Assembly: GCF_045310525.1 (NCBI RefSeq)
Contig: NZ_JBJHZY010000002.1
Coordinates: 1 to 64,000 of the forward strand
Direction: 5' to 3'
DNA: 64,000 nt
DNA from: Clostridium_AT radicumherbarum
GTDB lineage: Bacteria; Bacillota; Clostridia; Clostridiales; Clostridiaceae
The position numbers and the translations under genes were made by a program. Below the pieces are notes generated by a model. The model had not been told where the DNA came from and did not search any database. It saw only the letters and a list, made by a program, of their open reading frames with translations. Below, in pieces: positions 1-9,316 of the stretch; position 1 is the stretch's first letter; each line of letters begins with the position of its first letter.

Positions 1-279
<279 letters not shown>

Positions 280-407
280 AAAAGTTTGAATTCTTAAGCT
301 CATTCGCTTACTTTAATTAAATAAAAGAATTGCTGGTTTTTACCTTGTTATATATCTGTTTAATTTTCAAAGACCAATTTGTTTTGCCGTCGTCTGACAG
401 CTTTTAT
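280..407 (-). other. rRNA operon leader with boxA-like antitermination signal
   Basis: This is the transcribed leader between the rrn promoter and the 16S 5' end. It carries GGTCTTTGAAAATTAAACAG on the minus strand (about 358-377), which resembles the box A/leader element found upstream of 16S in clostridia and bacilli. It contains no reading frame of interest. The rest of the gap up to position 628 is AT-rich with a GC-rich imperfect hairpin at about 457-477. Confidence 0.6.
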
Positions 408-436
408 ATCTTATCATGTCACTTAATATTTGTCAA
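408..436 (-). promoter_or_regulatory. rrn promoter (sigma-A type)
   Basis: On the minus strand TTGACA (431-436) is separated by exactly 17 bp from TAAGAT (408-413), about 130 bp upstream of the 16S 5' end. The perfect -35 and near-consensus -10 fit a strong rRNA promoter. Confidence 0.88.
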
Positions 437-628
437 CATAATAAAATTATTTTTTACGACGCTCTTTAGCGACGACATTTATAATTCTAGCAAATATTAT
501 TAGTTAGTTTTATTAATTATATACCATGAAAACTAAAATAATTATAAATATCTCTAGGTTTCTATTTAATTCTTCATATTTCGCATAATGACACACTAGG
601 AATAGTTTATATGGCTCTAAACATAAAA

Positions 629-664
629 ATGCGGAAAGAACTTTATACACTGTTCTTCCCGCAT
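629..664 (-). terminator. Terminator of the phosphofructokinase gene
   Basis: A 13-bp stem with one mismatch (ATGCGGGAAGAAC paired with GTTCTTTCCGCAT) is followed on the minus strand by TTTTTATG. It lies just past the pfk stop codon. Confidence 0.85.
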
Positions 665-683
665 ACTTTTTTACTAATGAACT

Positions 684-1781
684 TTAATCCCCGAATGATA
701 TTCCTATACTTCTTGCAACTCTAACAATATCGCCATTTGGATCCACATTCTTTGTCTTACCAATTACATTTTCTAGTGCTTCGTGTGATATTTCATTACC
801 CTTTAGACAAACCATATTTCCAAACTTTCCTTCATTAATTAAGTCTATAGCTGCAACACCGTATCTTGTTGATAATAATCTGTCAAAGGTGGAGGCATTA
901 CCACCTCTTTGCAAATGGCCTAGTACTGTGCTTCTGATTTCGTGATCTTTTACTACTCTTTCCAAATCAAAAGCCAGCTTATTTGCTATGCCTCCCAATC
1001 TAATTGGGTCTGGACTGTCTTCTACAATTTTGCTTATAACAACCTCTCCGTCTTTAGATTTTGCTCCTTCTGCTACCACGATAATGCTGAATACCTTACC
1101 TTGTTTCTTTCTATCATTTATCTTATCTACTATTTTATTTAAATCATATGGAATTTCTGGTATTAAAATTACATCTGCTGAACCAGATATTCCTGACTCT
1201 AATGCAATCCATCCTGCATTTCTTCCCATAACTTCTAGTATCATAATTCTATGATGTGATTCTGCTGTGGTATGTAGTCTATCTAGTGCCTCTGTTGCTA
1301 CTCCAACAGCAGTATTAAACCCAAAGGTAACATCTGTAGAAGCTAAATCATTATCTATTGTTTTAGGTACTCCGATAACCTTTACTCCTTTTCTTGCAAA
1401 GTCCCTAGCACTAGTAAGTGTTCCATCTCCACCTATTACAACTAATACATCAACTCCAGCATTTTTTAAATTTTCCACGGCAACGTCTGAAACGTCTTTT
1501 TTTACCATTTTTCCATCTTCTTCAATAGAGTAGTCAAAAAGGTTATCTTTATTTGAACTATATAATATAGTTCCTCCTCTATGCAATATGCCTGATACAG
1601 TATCAAGATTTAAAGGTATATAGTCATTATTATAAAGGCCTCTATATCCAAATTTATATCCTATAACTTCATATCCATATTTTAAAATAGCTGTTCTAGT
1701 TGCTGCTCTTAGTACTGCATTTAATCCAGGGCAATCTCCGCCTCCTGTTAACAATGCAATTTTCTTTATTTTATCTGCCAT
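684..1781 (-). CDS. 6-phosphofructokinase, mixed-substrate (group III) type
   Basis: It phosphorylates fructose 6-phosphate to fructose 1,6-bisphosphate in the cytosol, the committed step of glycolysis. The 365-residue length and motifs are those of the mixed-substrate PFK group rather than the roughly 320-residue PfkA type. Visible motifs are GGGDCPGLN (13-21), GGDGT (118-122), PKTIDND (140-146) and MGRNAGW (186-192). The second Gly of GGDGT is the residue linked to ATP use, while Lys in PKTIDND is the residue shared with PPi-dependent enzymes. This Gly/Lys combination is known from ATP-dependent members of the mixed group, so ATP is the likelier donor. The ATG follows a GGAGG site. The gene is monocistronic between a promoter at 1812-1840 and a terminator at 629-664. 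The PFK call is secure; the phosphoryl donor is inferred. Confidence 0.93.
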   Translation of the reverse strand: MADKIKKIALLTGGGDCPGLNAVLRAATRTAILKYGYEVIGYKFGYRGLYNNDYIPLNLDTVSGILHRGGTILYSSNKDNLFDYSIEEDGKMVKKDVSDVAVENLKNAGVDVLVVIGGDGTLTSARDFARKGVKVIGVPKTIDNDLASTDVTFGFNTAVGVATEALDRLHTTAESHHRIMILEVMGRNAGWIALESGISGSADVILIPEIPYDLNKIVDKINDRKKQGKVFSIIVVAEGAKSKDGEVVISKIVEDSPDPIRLGGIANKLAFDLERVVKDHEIRSTVLGHLQRGGNASTFDRLLSTRYGVAAIDLINEGKFGNMVCLKGNEISHEALENVIGKTKNVDPNGDIVRVARSIGISFGD

Positions 1782-1811
1782 TTACCAATACCTCCAAAAC
1801 TTTTTAAATTT

Positions 1812-1840
1812 ATTATACAATTTTAAATTCTAAATTTAAA
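1812..1840 (-). promoter_or_regulatory. Putative promoter of the phosphofructokinase gene
   Basis: On the minus strand TTTAAA (1835-1840) lies 17 bp from a perfect TATAAT (1812-1817), about 31 bp upstream of the ATG. The -35 box is weak. Confidence 0.5.
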
Positions 1841-2076
1841 CATAATCCTACATAATTTGCATTTGTTCTAAATTTGAGTATCATTATCTAAATATGTCAA
1901 ATAATTAATCTAAATAATTGTATTAGTATAACATAAATGTATACTATAATAGGTAATGATAAGACTGAACTAATCTATTCTGAACATATTCTTTTAAATT
2001 TATAAAAATATGAATATAAGCAGCAATTAATTTAATTTTAGTATTCACATTGATAACTAAAAAATACATAAAAAAA
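1841..2076. other. AT-rich intergenic region, no gene seen
   Basis: This is the rest of the gap between pfk and uppP. It is very AT-rich and contains a TTGACA on the minus strand (about 1891-1896) that lacks a good -10 at the right spacing. I see no reading frame with a ribosome binding site and no recognisable riboswitch. Confidence 0.5.
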
Positions 2077-2095
2077 CTCAGGAATAAATCCTGAG
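2077..2095 (-). terminator. Terminator of uppP
   Basis: The hairpin CTCAGGA-loop-TCCTGAG is followed on the minus strand by a run of six T residues, 25 nt after the uppP stop. Confidence 0.8.
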
Positions 2096-2119
2096 CAATA
2101 AATCATTATTATTAGATTA

Positions 2120-2956
2120 TTATTTAGTTACCACAATTACTTTAAGAGCGGCTAGAACTAAAAGAACTATTCCGAGTAGTATTCTATAAATCGCAAAAAC
2201 TCTCATAGGTTTTTTATTTAAGAAATTAATAAACTTTTCTACTACTAATAGCGCAACTAAAAAAGCAACTATGAAACCTAGGATTAGAGCTATGATTTCA
2301 ATTGATGTCATTGTAGGCCTGTCCTTAATAAGATCTAAGCCACTTGCTGCTATCATTGTTGGTATAGCAAGAAAAAATGAAAATTCAGCTGCTACTGGAG
2401 TTGATAGGCCACTAATCCAGCCACCCATTATTGTGGAAGCAGAACGTGACATTCCTGGCCATAAAGAGAGACATTGGAATAAACCTATTTTTAAAGATTG
2501 CATTGGTCTAACATCATCTATGTCTCTTGTTTTATTATTTTTCCTATATTTGTTTTCAATAAAGAATAATAATAATCCTCCGACTATCATAGCTATTGCT
2601 ACAGTTAAAGTATTAAATAGATATTTGTCTATCTTTTTCTTAAATACTAAACCGATAACAGCAGCAGGTATAAAAGCAATAGCAATATTAAACCAAAGTT
2701 TAAATCCTGATTTGTTTACGTTAAATAGGTTTCCAGGTTTTAAAGATTCAGAAATCTTTCTCCAATATAGAACAACAATTGCTAAAATTGCTCCTAATTG
2801 AATTACTACTTCAAAAAAGTTGGCAAAATCTCCTGTAAAGTTTATAAAGTGGCCTATTATAATCATATGCCCTGTAGAAGATATTGGGAGAAATTCAGTA
2901 ATACCTTCTACTATGGCAATAATAATAGTCTTAAATAAAAAAATTATATTAGACAT
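2120..2956 (-). CDS. uppP: Undecaprenyl-diphosphatase UppP (BacA family)
   Basis: An integral membrane phosphatase that recycles undecaprenyl diphosphate to the monophosphate carrier used for peptidoglycan and other wall polymers; overproduction of the family gives bacitracin resistance. The 278-residue protein has the two family signatures: EGITEFLPISSTGHM near residue 18 and PGMSRSASTIMGG around residue 165, whose Glu, Ser, His and Arg residues form the active site. About eight hydrophobic segments are visible. It is transcribed alone on the minus strand with its own terminator. The assignment to the BacA family is clear; the recycling role follows from the family. Confidence 0.95.
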   Translation of the reverse strand: MSNIIFLFKTIIIAIVEGITEFLPISSTGHMIIIGHFINFTGDFANFFEVVIQLGAILAIVVLYWRKISESLKPGNLFNVNKSGFKLWFNIAIAFIPAAVIGLVFKKKIDKYLFNTLTVAIAMIVGGLLLFFIENKYRKNNKTRDIDDVRPMQSLKIGLFQCLSLWPGMSRSASTIMGGWISGLSTPVAAEFSFFLAIPTMIAASGLDLIKDRPTMTSIEIIALILGFIVAFLVALLVVEKFINFLNKKPMRVFAIYRILLGIVLLVLAALKVIVVTK

Positions 2957-3060
2957 TTCATCACTCTCACTTTCAATATGTATTATTGCACAAGTTTTAT
3001 TATACTATATATTTGCTTGTATTAGAATGAGAAATTAAAAATTTAACATTTATATAATAA

Positions 3061-3096
3061 AGGAATTTAACAATACTTATTGCATTGCTAAATTCC
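3061..3096 (-). terminator. Terminator of pckA
   Basis: A long imperfect hairpin (AGGAATTTA...TAAATTCCT with inner CAAT/ATTG pairing) directly follows the pckA stop and is followed on the minus strand by TTTATTATAT. Confidence 0.7.
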
Positions 3097-3102
3097 TACA
3101 AT

Positions 3103-4710
3103 TTACTGTTTGTCTAAGGCAATTTCATAGATTATCTCATCATTGCATTCTGCCATTGGCCCAGCATTAATTATTTCCTCAGGAACATCTTTAAATTTAC
3201 TAAAGTTCTTCCTAAAGTTATAAGCTAATTCTCTAGCTTTAATATCATATTGATCCTTATCCTTCCAAGTGCTTCTTGGGTTTAAAATTTCCTTCGGTAC
3301 ATTTGGAATTTCATTTGGCACTAAAACTTTAAAAACTTGATTTAACTGATATTCTACACTTTTTAGAGTTCCATTTAAAGCTGCATTTACCATCGCTCTG
3401 GTATAAGATAATTTAATTCTTTCGCCTTTGCCATACCCACCGCCTGACCAGCCTGTGTTTATAAGATATACTTCTGCATTATATTTTTCAATTTTTTCGC
3501 CTAAAAGTTTGGCATAAACTGAAGGATTCATAAGCATAAAAGGCTCTCCAAAACATGCAGAAAAGGTTGCTTTTGGTTCTGTAATTCCTCTTTCAGTGCC
3601 TGCAAGCTTACTTGTATATCCTGATATAAAATGATACATAGCAGCTTCCTTTGAAAGTTTAGAGATTGGAGGAAGAACTCCAAAGGCATCAGCAGTTAAA
3701 AATATTATAGTATTAGGATGTCCTCCAAGTCCACTAGGTTCAATATTTTCAATATAATTGATAGGATAAGCTGCTCTAGTATTTTCTGTTAGTCTATCGC
3801 TATCATAATCTGGTGTTTTATCATCATTCAGTACAACATTTTCTAATATAGTACCAAACTTAATTGCTTGGTAAATTTCTTTTTCTTTTTCTTTTGATAA
3901 CTTTATGGTCTTAGCATAGCAGCCGCCTTCAAAATTAAATACTCCATCATTGCACCAGCCATGCTCATCATCTCCAATTAACCTTCTATCTGGATCCGCT
4001 GATAAAGTTGTTTTACCAGTACCAGATAAACCAAAAAAGATTGCAGTATCTCCATCTTTTCCTATATTTGCTGAGCAGTGCATAGGAAATACACCCTTTA
4101 GCGGTAATAAATAATTCATTAAGGAGAACATTGATTTTTTAATTTCTCCAGAATATTGTGTTCCGCCTATTAAGATTATCTTCTTTTGAAAATTTATTAT
4201 TATAAACGCCTCTGAATTAATTCCATCTGTTTTTCCATTTGCTTTAAAATCAGGAGCTGCAACAACTGTGAAATCTTCCTCAAAACCTTGTAATTCACCT
4301 TTATTGGGTCTAATAAAAAGCTGATTGGCAAATAGAGCTTGAGAAGCATATTCACTAATAACCCTTACAGATATTCTATAATTTTCATGAGCTCCGACAA
4401 AGCCTTCAAATATATATAAATTCTTATCAATTAAATGATTAATTACTTTAGTATATAAGCTGTCAAAAATTTCTTCTTCTATTGGGATATTTACCTCTCC
4501 CCAATTGATACTTTCATTTATACTTTGCTGCTTAACAATAAACCTATCCTTTGGAGATCTTCCAGTATATTTTCCAGTTTCAACAACAAAGGCCCCAGTT
4601 TCTGAAAGTACGCCTTCTTTGTTATCAAGTGCATGCTGAACTAAGTCTGAAACAGGTAAGTTTCTATAAATATTTTTTTTAGTTTCTAACCCTAAATAAT
4701 CAAGAAACAT
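3103..4710 (-). CDS. pckA: Phosphoenolpyruvate carboxykinase (ATP)
   Basis: It interconverts oxaloacetate plus ATP and phosphoenolpyruvate plus CO2, either as the gluconeogenic entry step or in the anaplerotic direction in anaerobes. The 535-residue length fits ATP-type PEPCK. Clear motifs are GRSPKDRFIV near residue 51, the P-loop GLSGTGKTTLSADP, the metal-binding GDDEHGW, and ENTRAAYPI. The ATG follows a strong GGGGGG site about 8 nt upstream. It is monocistronic with its own terminator. A second, very different PEPCK-like protein lies at 58785-60539 but lacks these motifs. Confidence 0.96.
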   Translation of the reverse strand: MFLDYLGLETKKNIYRNLPVSDLVQHALDNKEGVLSETGAFVVETGKYTGRSPKDRFIVKQQSINESINWGEVNIPIEEEIFDSLYTKVINHLIDKNLYIFEGFVGAHENYRISVRVISEYASQALFANQLFIRPNKGELQGFEEDFTVVAAPDFKANGKTDGINSEAFIIINFQKKIILIGGTQYSGEIKKSMFSLMNYLLPLKGVFPMHCSANIGKDGDTAIFFGLSGTGKTTLSADPDRRLIGDDEHGWCNDGVFNFEGGCYAKTIKLSKEKEKEIYQAIKFGTILENVVLNDDKTPDYDSDRLTENTRAAYPINYIENIEPSGLGGHPNTIIFLTADAFGVLPPISKLSKEAAMYHFISGYTSKLAGTERGITEPKATFSACFGEPFMLMNPSVYAKLLGEKIEKYNAEVYLINTGWSGGGYGKGERIKLSYTRAMVNAALNGTLKSVEYQLNQVFKVLVPNEIPNVPKEILNPRSTWKDKDQYDIKARELAYNFRKNFSKFKDVPEEIINAGPMAECNDEIIYEIALDKQ

Positions 4711-4848
4711 TATAAGGTCCCCCCGTTTTATATTATTATGTATAATTACAATTTAATTATTGCATAGAAGCGATAGTTTTGCAAGAAATAATTTATGTTC
4801 AGGAGGTTTTGATTTGATTTGAAGATATTTCATTCAATTTTCAGAAAA

Positions 4849-4907
4849 TGGCATCCATATGAGTTGTCACTTTTTATGAATAAGTAATAACTTATATGGA
4901 TGCCACT
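4849..4907. repeat. Intergenic hairpin repeat, copy A (also likely manA terminator)
   Basis: Arms TGGCATCCATAT and ATATGGATGCCA flank a loop that includes AAGTAATAACTTAT. The same arms and the same AAGTAATAACTTAT core occur at 38074-38113. This copy has about 17 extra bases between the arms. It lies between pckA and manA, immediately past the manA stop, and could terminate manA transcription. Confidence 0.6.
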
Positions 4908-4919
4908 CAAGATAAAATA

Positions 4920-5897
4920 TTATAATATTACATTTCTTAAAATTTCCTTTTTTACTTTTTCTACATCTGGAACATATGCTTTAAGTATCTTTAAGTTCCC
5001 GATTATTTCATAGTCTCCAAGACTCGCTGGAATTAATATACTTTCTCCTAAATCAATGGTCTCTTTTCCACCTTTATATAGAATTTCACCATTACCTTCT
5101 ACTACTAAATATATATAAAATCTTTCAGGATCACTAACTTCTTTAGTACTTGAGGTAATGTCATATAATTCTAGAGAAAAATTTTCACATAGGCAATAAT
5201 AAATTATACTATAGCCATCATATTTAACCTCTAAACCCCTGTTTTTTTCTCCCAATAAATTTAAGTTTACAACATCCATAGCTTTATCTATATGAAGTTC
5301 TCTTCCTCTATTGTAATCATAAACTCTATAGGTAGTATCGCTATTTTGCTGTATTTCAGCTATAATAATTCCTTCTCCAATGGCATGTATGAGGCCACTT
5401 TTTACAAAATAAACTTCACCTTTTTTTACTGGAATTATATTCATGTATTCATCAAATTTTCCCGTTTCCATTGCTTTTCTAAATTGTTCTTTAGTACAGT
5501 TTTTTGTTCCAAGTACTAAAGTAGCACCTTTAGAAGCTTCAACTATATACCATGCTTCTGTCTTACCCATCTCTCCTTCAGCTTTCCTAGCATAATCATC
5601 ACTTGGATGAACTTGAACAGAAAGCTTGTCTCTAGCATTAATAAGTTTCAAAAGTAATGGAAACCATGACTTAGAAATCCTGCTGCCAATAATTTCTTCA
5701 CCTTTTGCCTCTATAAGTTCACTGAGCTTTATACCCTTAAATTCACCATTTGAAATAATACTAGTACCATGAGGGTGGCAGGCAACATCCCAGCTTTCTC
5801 CAATATCACCTTCCGGAAGGTTATTTCTGAAATTACTAAAGTCTCTTCCTCCCCAAATCTTGTTAAAATATATATTCTCAAATTTTAAAGGCCCCAA
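4920..5897 (-). CDS. manA: Mannose-6-phosphate isomerase, class I
   Basis: A zinc-dependent cupin isomerase interconverting mannose 6-phosphate and fructose 6-phosphate, linking mannose use with glycolysis and with GDP-mannose supply. The 325-residue protein is of the short Firmicute type. It begins with the GPLKFENIYFNKIWGG block. The metal-binding segments are QVHPSDDYA, the KTEAWYI block that follows, and HAIGEGI, with the distal TYRVYDYNR motif. The start is a TTG at 5897 preceded by GAGGTGA. It is divergent from yitT and appears to be monocistronic. Confidence 0.93.
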   Translation of the reverse strand: MGPLKFENIYFNKIWGGRDFSNFRNNLPEGDIGESWDVACHPHGTSIISNGEFKGIKLSELIEAKGEEIIGSRISKSWFPLLLKLINARDKLSVQVHPSDDYARKAEGEMGKTEAWYIVEASKGATLVLGTKNCTKEQFRKAMETGKFDEYMNIIPVKKGEVYFVKSGLIHAIGEGIIIAEIQQNSDTTYRVYDYNRGRELHIDKAMDVVNLNLLGEKNRGLEVKYDGYSIIYYCLCENFSLELYDITSSTKEVSDPERFYIYLVVEGNGEILYKGGKETIDLGESILIPASLGDYEIIGNLKILKAYVPDVEKVKKEILRNVIL

Positions 5898-6104
5898 TTT
5901 AATTCACCTCGTGTAATACTTTATACTTTATTGTACTATGGAATTTAATTTTTGGCAAAACTATGTAAAGAATTAAATTTATAATTATATAATTATGAAT
6001 TGTTGAAGAAGAATATTTATGTTAATATAATGCTGTTGAAATTAATTATTCATTTTTATATTTATTCGAAGCAATTTATTCATATTTTCTCGGAGGTAAT
6101 TTAA

Positions 6105-6953
6105 ATGCTTAAACTTATAAAAGAATATGCTTTAATAATTCTTGGAAGTGCTATTTTATCTATAGCCGTATCTGCATTCTTGGTTCCTTCAAAAATAGGT
6201 ATAGGCGGAGTTACGGGTATTGCAATGGTTATAAATCATTTCTTCGGCCTTAAAATTGGTATTCTCACCATCGTAATGAACATTCCTTTATTTATCTTTG
6301 GCTTTAGATTGGTAGGAAGCAAATTTGCGGTAAGAAGTGGTTTTGTAGTTATTCTTTCATCCTTACTTATTGACTATTTTAATTCTGCCTTTCAGTTCAA
6401 GCCTATTGATGATATGCTTCTATCAGCAATATTTTCAGGTGTCCTTTTAGGTGTTTCAGTATATTTAATTTTTATGTCCTTTTCTTCTACTGGAGGATTA
6501 GATATTTTAGCAAAAATTATCCAAAATAAGTTTAAAGGCCTTCAGCTTTCAAACATTTTGCTGGTTCAAGATATACTGGTTTACTGTTTAATAGCTTATG
6601 CTTATGGACCACGTTCTGTTATGTATGCACTGATAGCTAGTTTTATAAGAACTAAGACACTAGATGCTATTCAAGAGGGTATAGCTTCCTCTAGGCAATG
6701 TATTATAATATGTGAAAATTCCAAACAGATAATAAACGACATAAATACCAGACTTGTTAGAGGAGTTACTGTTTTAGATGCAGTAGGCGGTTATTCTAAT
6801 GATAAAAAGAAATTTATTTATGTAGTAATCCAAAGAAACCAGCTAAACGCATTAAAAACAATAGTTAAAGCAATTGAACCTTCAGCCTTTATAGCAGTTT
6901 CTCCTGTAAATGATATACTAGGTAATTATAAACAATCCCTAACTATGCAATAA
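6105..6953 (+). CDS. YitT family membrane protein (DUF161 + DUF2179)
   Basis: A polytopic membrane protein with unknown substrate or partner. The first about 180 residues hold five or six hydrophobic segments including the family-typical VSAFLVPSKIGIGGVTGIA, which matches the YitT membrane domain. The C-terminal about 90 residues form a soluble domain ending in AIEPSAFIAVSPVNDILG, characteristic of DUF2179. Bacillus and Clostridium genomes carry several paralogues. The ATG follows CGGAGGT. It converges on the TPR gene and shares a bidirectional terminator with it. Function cannot be inferred further. Confidence 0.9.
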   Translation: MLKLIKEYALIILGSAILSIAVSAFLVPSKIGIGGVTGIAMVINHFFGLKIGILTIVMNIPLFIFGFRLVGSKFAVRSGFVVILSSLLIDYFNSAFQFKPIDDMLLSAIFSGVLLGVSVYLIFMSFSSTGGLDILAKIIQNKFKGLQLSNILLVQDILVYCLIAYAYGPRSVMYALIASFIRTKTLDAIQEGIASSRQCIIICENSKQIINDINTRLVRGVTVLDAVGGYSNDKKKFIYVVIQRNQLNALKTIVKAIEPSAFIAVSPVNDILGNYKQSLTMQ

Positions 6954-6982
6954 AAAAGGTGGAGTAAACTCCACCTTTTTTT
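6953..6982. terminator. Bidirectional terminator between yitT and the TPR gene
   Basis: AAAAAGGTGGAGT and ACTCCACCTTTTT form a nearly perfect stem of about 13 bp with a tiny loop, flanked by A and T runs so it works in both directions. Confidence 0.92.
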
Positions 6983-6984
6983 AT

Positions 6985-9141
6985 TTAATAAAATAATACT
7001 AAATCAGGTACCTTAAGGGTTTTGTTGGATCCATTTTTGTATTGATCTAATAAATCTTTAGTCTTTTTATAATTTTCCTTTATAGTATCAGCAGTGTACT
7101 TATCAGTTGTACTATTAATGCCTTCTACTGCTTTCCTTAAATTGTACTCACCCTTATCTAGATTTTGATCAACGGATATATAGTAACAGCCTGCGTTATT
7201 CAATGTTAGAATATCCTCTTGGTCTGACCCGTAAGCGTACCTTATCTCTTTAATTCCATCTGCAGGTTTTCCATTTAAAAGATAGATAGTTCCAAGGGTC
7301 CTATGATACTTGGCTACACTATCATTTATTGAAATGCACTGCTTTAATAAATTAATGGCATCATCTATTTTATTATTAGATATATCTATTTGGGCCATAT
7401 TGTATTTTATCTCAGGTTCTTCTGGATTAATTAGCTGTGCATAGTCGAAATATTCCATTGCCTTAGTGGTATCTTTTGTAGTATACCAATAGAAATTCGC
7501 TACTGTTAACATAATATTATAATTGTAAGGTTCTTTAAATATTGCTGTTCTAAAGTATGGCTCAGCTTCTTCATTTTTACCTTCTGCCTTCAGTATTTCA
7601 GGCATTAAGAAGCCATAATTATCTGTATAGGCCTTATTTTTAATTATTGATTCCCTGCAGTATTTTTCAGCATTAACTAGGTCCTTTTTATTTAAGTAAT
7701 ACCAGCTTGCTGTATGAAGAACTCTGTAATCACCTTTATTATCATCAATTACATTTTTTATAAGTTCATCAGCTTTATCATTTTGTTTTAAACCTTGAAG
7801 TACAGATGCTTCTATAAGCTTTACTTCAATTTTTCCTACGTCTTCATTTTTCAAATCCTGCAGTATTTTATCAGCCTGATCTGCTGTTGAATCACTTAAT
7901 GAGTATATTTTAGCCAGCCACATTTTATAAGCTAAATCATTTAGATTCTTCTCTGAAAGAGTGGTAACATTTTCAAGCAATGTATCCTTATTATATACGG
8001 ATACCTGCGCTAAAATATCATATATTTTATATTCGTCCTTATCAATAATCCATGCAGCTCTTAGCTCTTTATATCCTTGATCCCATTGACCATCTAACAT
8101 TAGCATTCTAGCATATTCAGCAGTATCTACAGATGATTTATAATCAAGGGGATAATTAGCTAATAGATTTTTGGCTTTATCCTTTTCATTATTAGCCTTG
8201 TATACTGTAAACATAGTTTTAATTAATCTTTTATCTTTTGGAAATTGTTTTAACGCCTCTTCACCTTGAGCTAAGGCTGTTTTATAGTCTTTATTCATAA
8301 ATTCTGTAAAGACTATATAATTAAGTACTTCAGGATTCTTACTTCCAAGTTTTAGAGCATCCTCCATAGATTTTTTAGAGTTTTCTAAGTCACCCTTAAT
8401 GGAATATATTTCTGAAATCTTGGCATCCCAAAGTCCTTCACCTTGATTCTTGTCTTTATTTTTAATGTTTTTGTATTCCTCTATTGCCTTATCGTATTCT
8501 TTATTGTAATAATATTCTTCTGCTTTATTTTCTGAAATAACATATCTCTGACTTACAGGAACTAAATCATTATAAGCTTGGTTAACTGAAAAAGCTAAGG
8601 CTGCTATTAAAAATATACCTGCTAGAGAAAATAATATATATGCTCTTTTATTTTCTTTAAACTTCACTTTAAAATTTACTAAGCTTCTTTTAATATTTTC
8701 TTTTGAAAGACTATTTCTTATATTTTTAGAAACCTTAATGATGTTTTCTTTAGTAAAAGCTTTTCTCACTTTATTTAATACTGTTTTAATATTCTCTTTA
8801 GTAACTACATTTCTTACTCTATTAAATGCTGCTTTTATCTTCTCTTTAGTAAATGCATTTCTTACTTTATTAAATGCTGTTTTTATCTTCTCTTTAGTAA
8901 ATGCATTTCTTACTTTATTGAATGCTGTTTTTATCTTCTCTTTAGTAAATGCATTTCTTACTTTATTGAATGCTGTTTTTATCTTCTCCTTAGTAAATGC
9001 TTTTTTTACTTTATCTATTCTTATATTTATTTTTTCATTTGTGAAAATCTTTCTTATTTTCATTAAGCCTGCTTTTAACTTTTCTGAAATATTTGAAAGC
9101 TTGTCCTTATTGAATATATCTTTAATTTTTTTCAAATTCAT
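6985..9141 (-). CDS. Membrane-anchored TPR protein with N-terminal 16-residue tandem repeats
   Basis: Unknown function. Three regions are visible. Residues 32-159 are eight tandem 16-residue units of consensus AFTKEKIKTAFNKVRN, strongly basic and amphipathic; three units (48-95) are identical and the outer ones decay. Residues 168-186 form one transmembrane segment, preceded by Lys/Arg, so the basic repeat faces the cytoplasm and the rest faces outward. Residues about 195-710 are a series of TPR-like helical pairs (motifs such as EYYYNKEYDKAIEEYKNI and AMEYFDYAQLINPEEPEIKY). The architecture suggests a scaffold that could contact membrane or nucleic acid inside and protein partners outside; that is inference. 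It is transcribed alone and convergent with yitT. The start ATG has GAGGTGG upstream. Confidence 0.75.
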   Translation of the reverse strand: MNLKKIKDIFNKDKLSNISEKLKAGLMKIRKIFTNEKINIRIDKVKKAFTKEKIKTAFNKVRNAFTKEKIKTAFNKVRNAFTKEKIKTAFNKVRNAFTKEKIKAAFNRVRNVVTKENIKTVLNKVRKAFTKENIIKVSKNIRNSLSKENIKRSLVNFKVKFKENKRAYILFSLAGIFLIAALAFSVNQAYNDLVPVSQRYVISENKAEEYYYNKEYDKAIEEYKNIKNKDKNQGEGLWDAKISEIYSIKGDLENSKKSMEDALKLGSKNPEVLNYIVFTEFMNKDYKTALAQGEEALKQFPKDKRLIKTMFTVYKANNEKDKAKNLLANYPLDYKSSVDTAEYARMLMLDGQWDQGYKELRAAWIIDKDEYKIYDILAQVSVYNKDTLLENVTTLSEKNLNDLAYKMWLAKIYSLSDSTADQADKILQDLKNEDVGKIEVKLIEASVLQGLKQNDKADELIKNVIDDNKGDYRVLHTASWYYLNKKDLVNAEKYCRESIIKNKAYTDNYGFLMPEILKAEGKNEEAEPYFRTAIFKEPYNYNIMLTVANFYWYTTKDTTKAMEYFDYAQLINPEEPEIKYNMAQIDISNNKIDDAINLLKQCISINDSVAKYHRTLGTIYLLNGKPADGIKEIRYAYGSDQEDILTLNNAGCYYISVDQNLDKGEYNLRKAVEGINSTTDKYTADTIKENYKKTKDLLDQYKNGSNKTLKVPDLVLFY
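8665..9048 (-). repeat. Coding tandem repeat, eight 48-bp units
   Basis: The unit encodes AFTKEKIKTAFNKVRN. Units at 9000-8953, 8952-8905 and 8904-8857 are near-identical at the DNA level, and flanking units are progressively diverged, which is the pattern of slippage expansion inside a gene. Unit length is a multiple of three, so copy-number change keeps the frame. Confidence 0.88.
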
Positions 9142-9316
9142 TACTCCACCTCTTTTTTAAGATGATATATAGCTATTCTAACAAAATAATCTACAAAATA
9201 CCACTATAACTGTTTAGAAAATAATTCTATTTCTATTTATTATATATAATATCTTATGTTAAAATAAAGAAGGTAAATATAAAACCTGTAAAATTCAAGG
9301 GGTGGAGGGTTTAATT

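Noticed and set aside
2271..2801. A 176-residue frame antisense to uppP
   Set aside because: Shadow frame with no family features, and uppP is fully accounted for on the other strand.
8665..9048. Possible CRISPR array
   Set aside because: Units are contiguous, without unique spacers, and in frame with a protein; no cas genes are nearby.
8738..9160. A 140-residue hydrophobic repetitive frame on the plus strand
   Set aside because: It is the antisense shadow of the 48-bp coding repeats; its 16-residue period is inherited, and there is no ribosome site.
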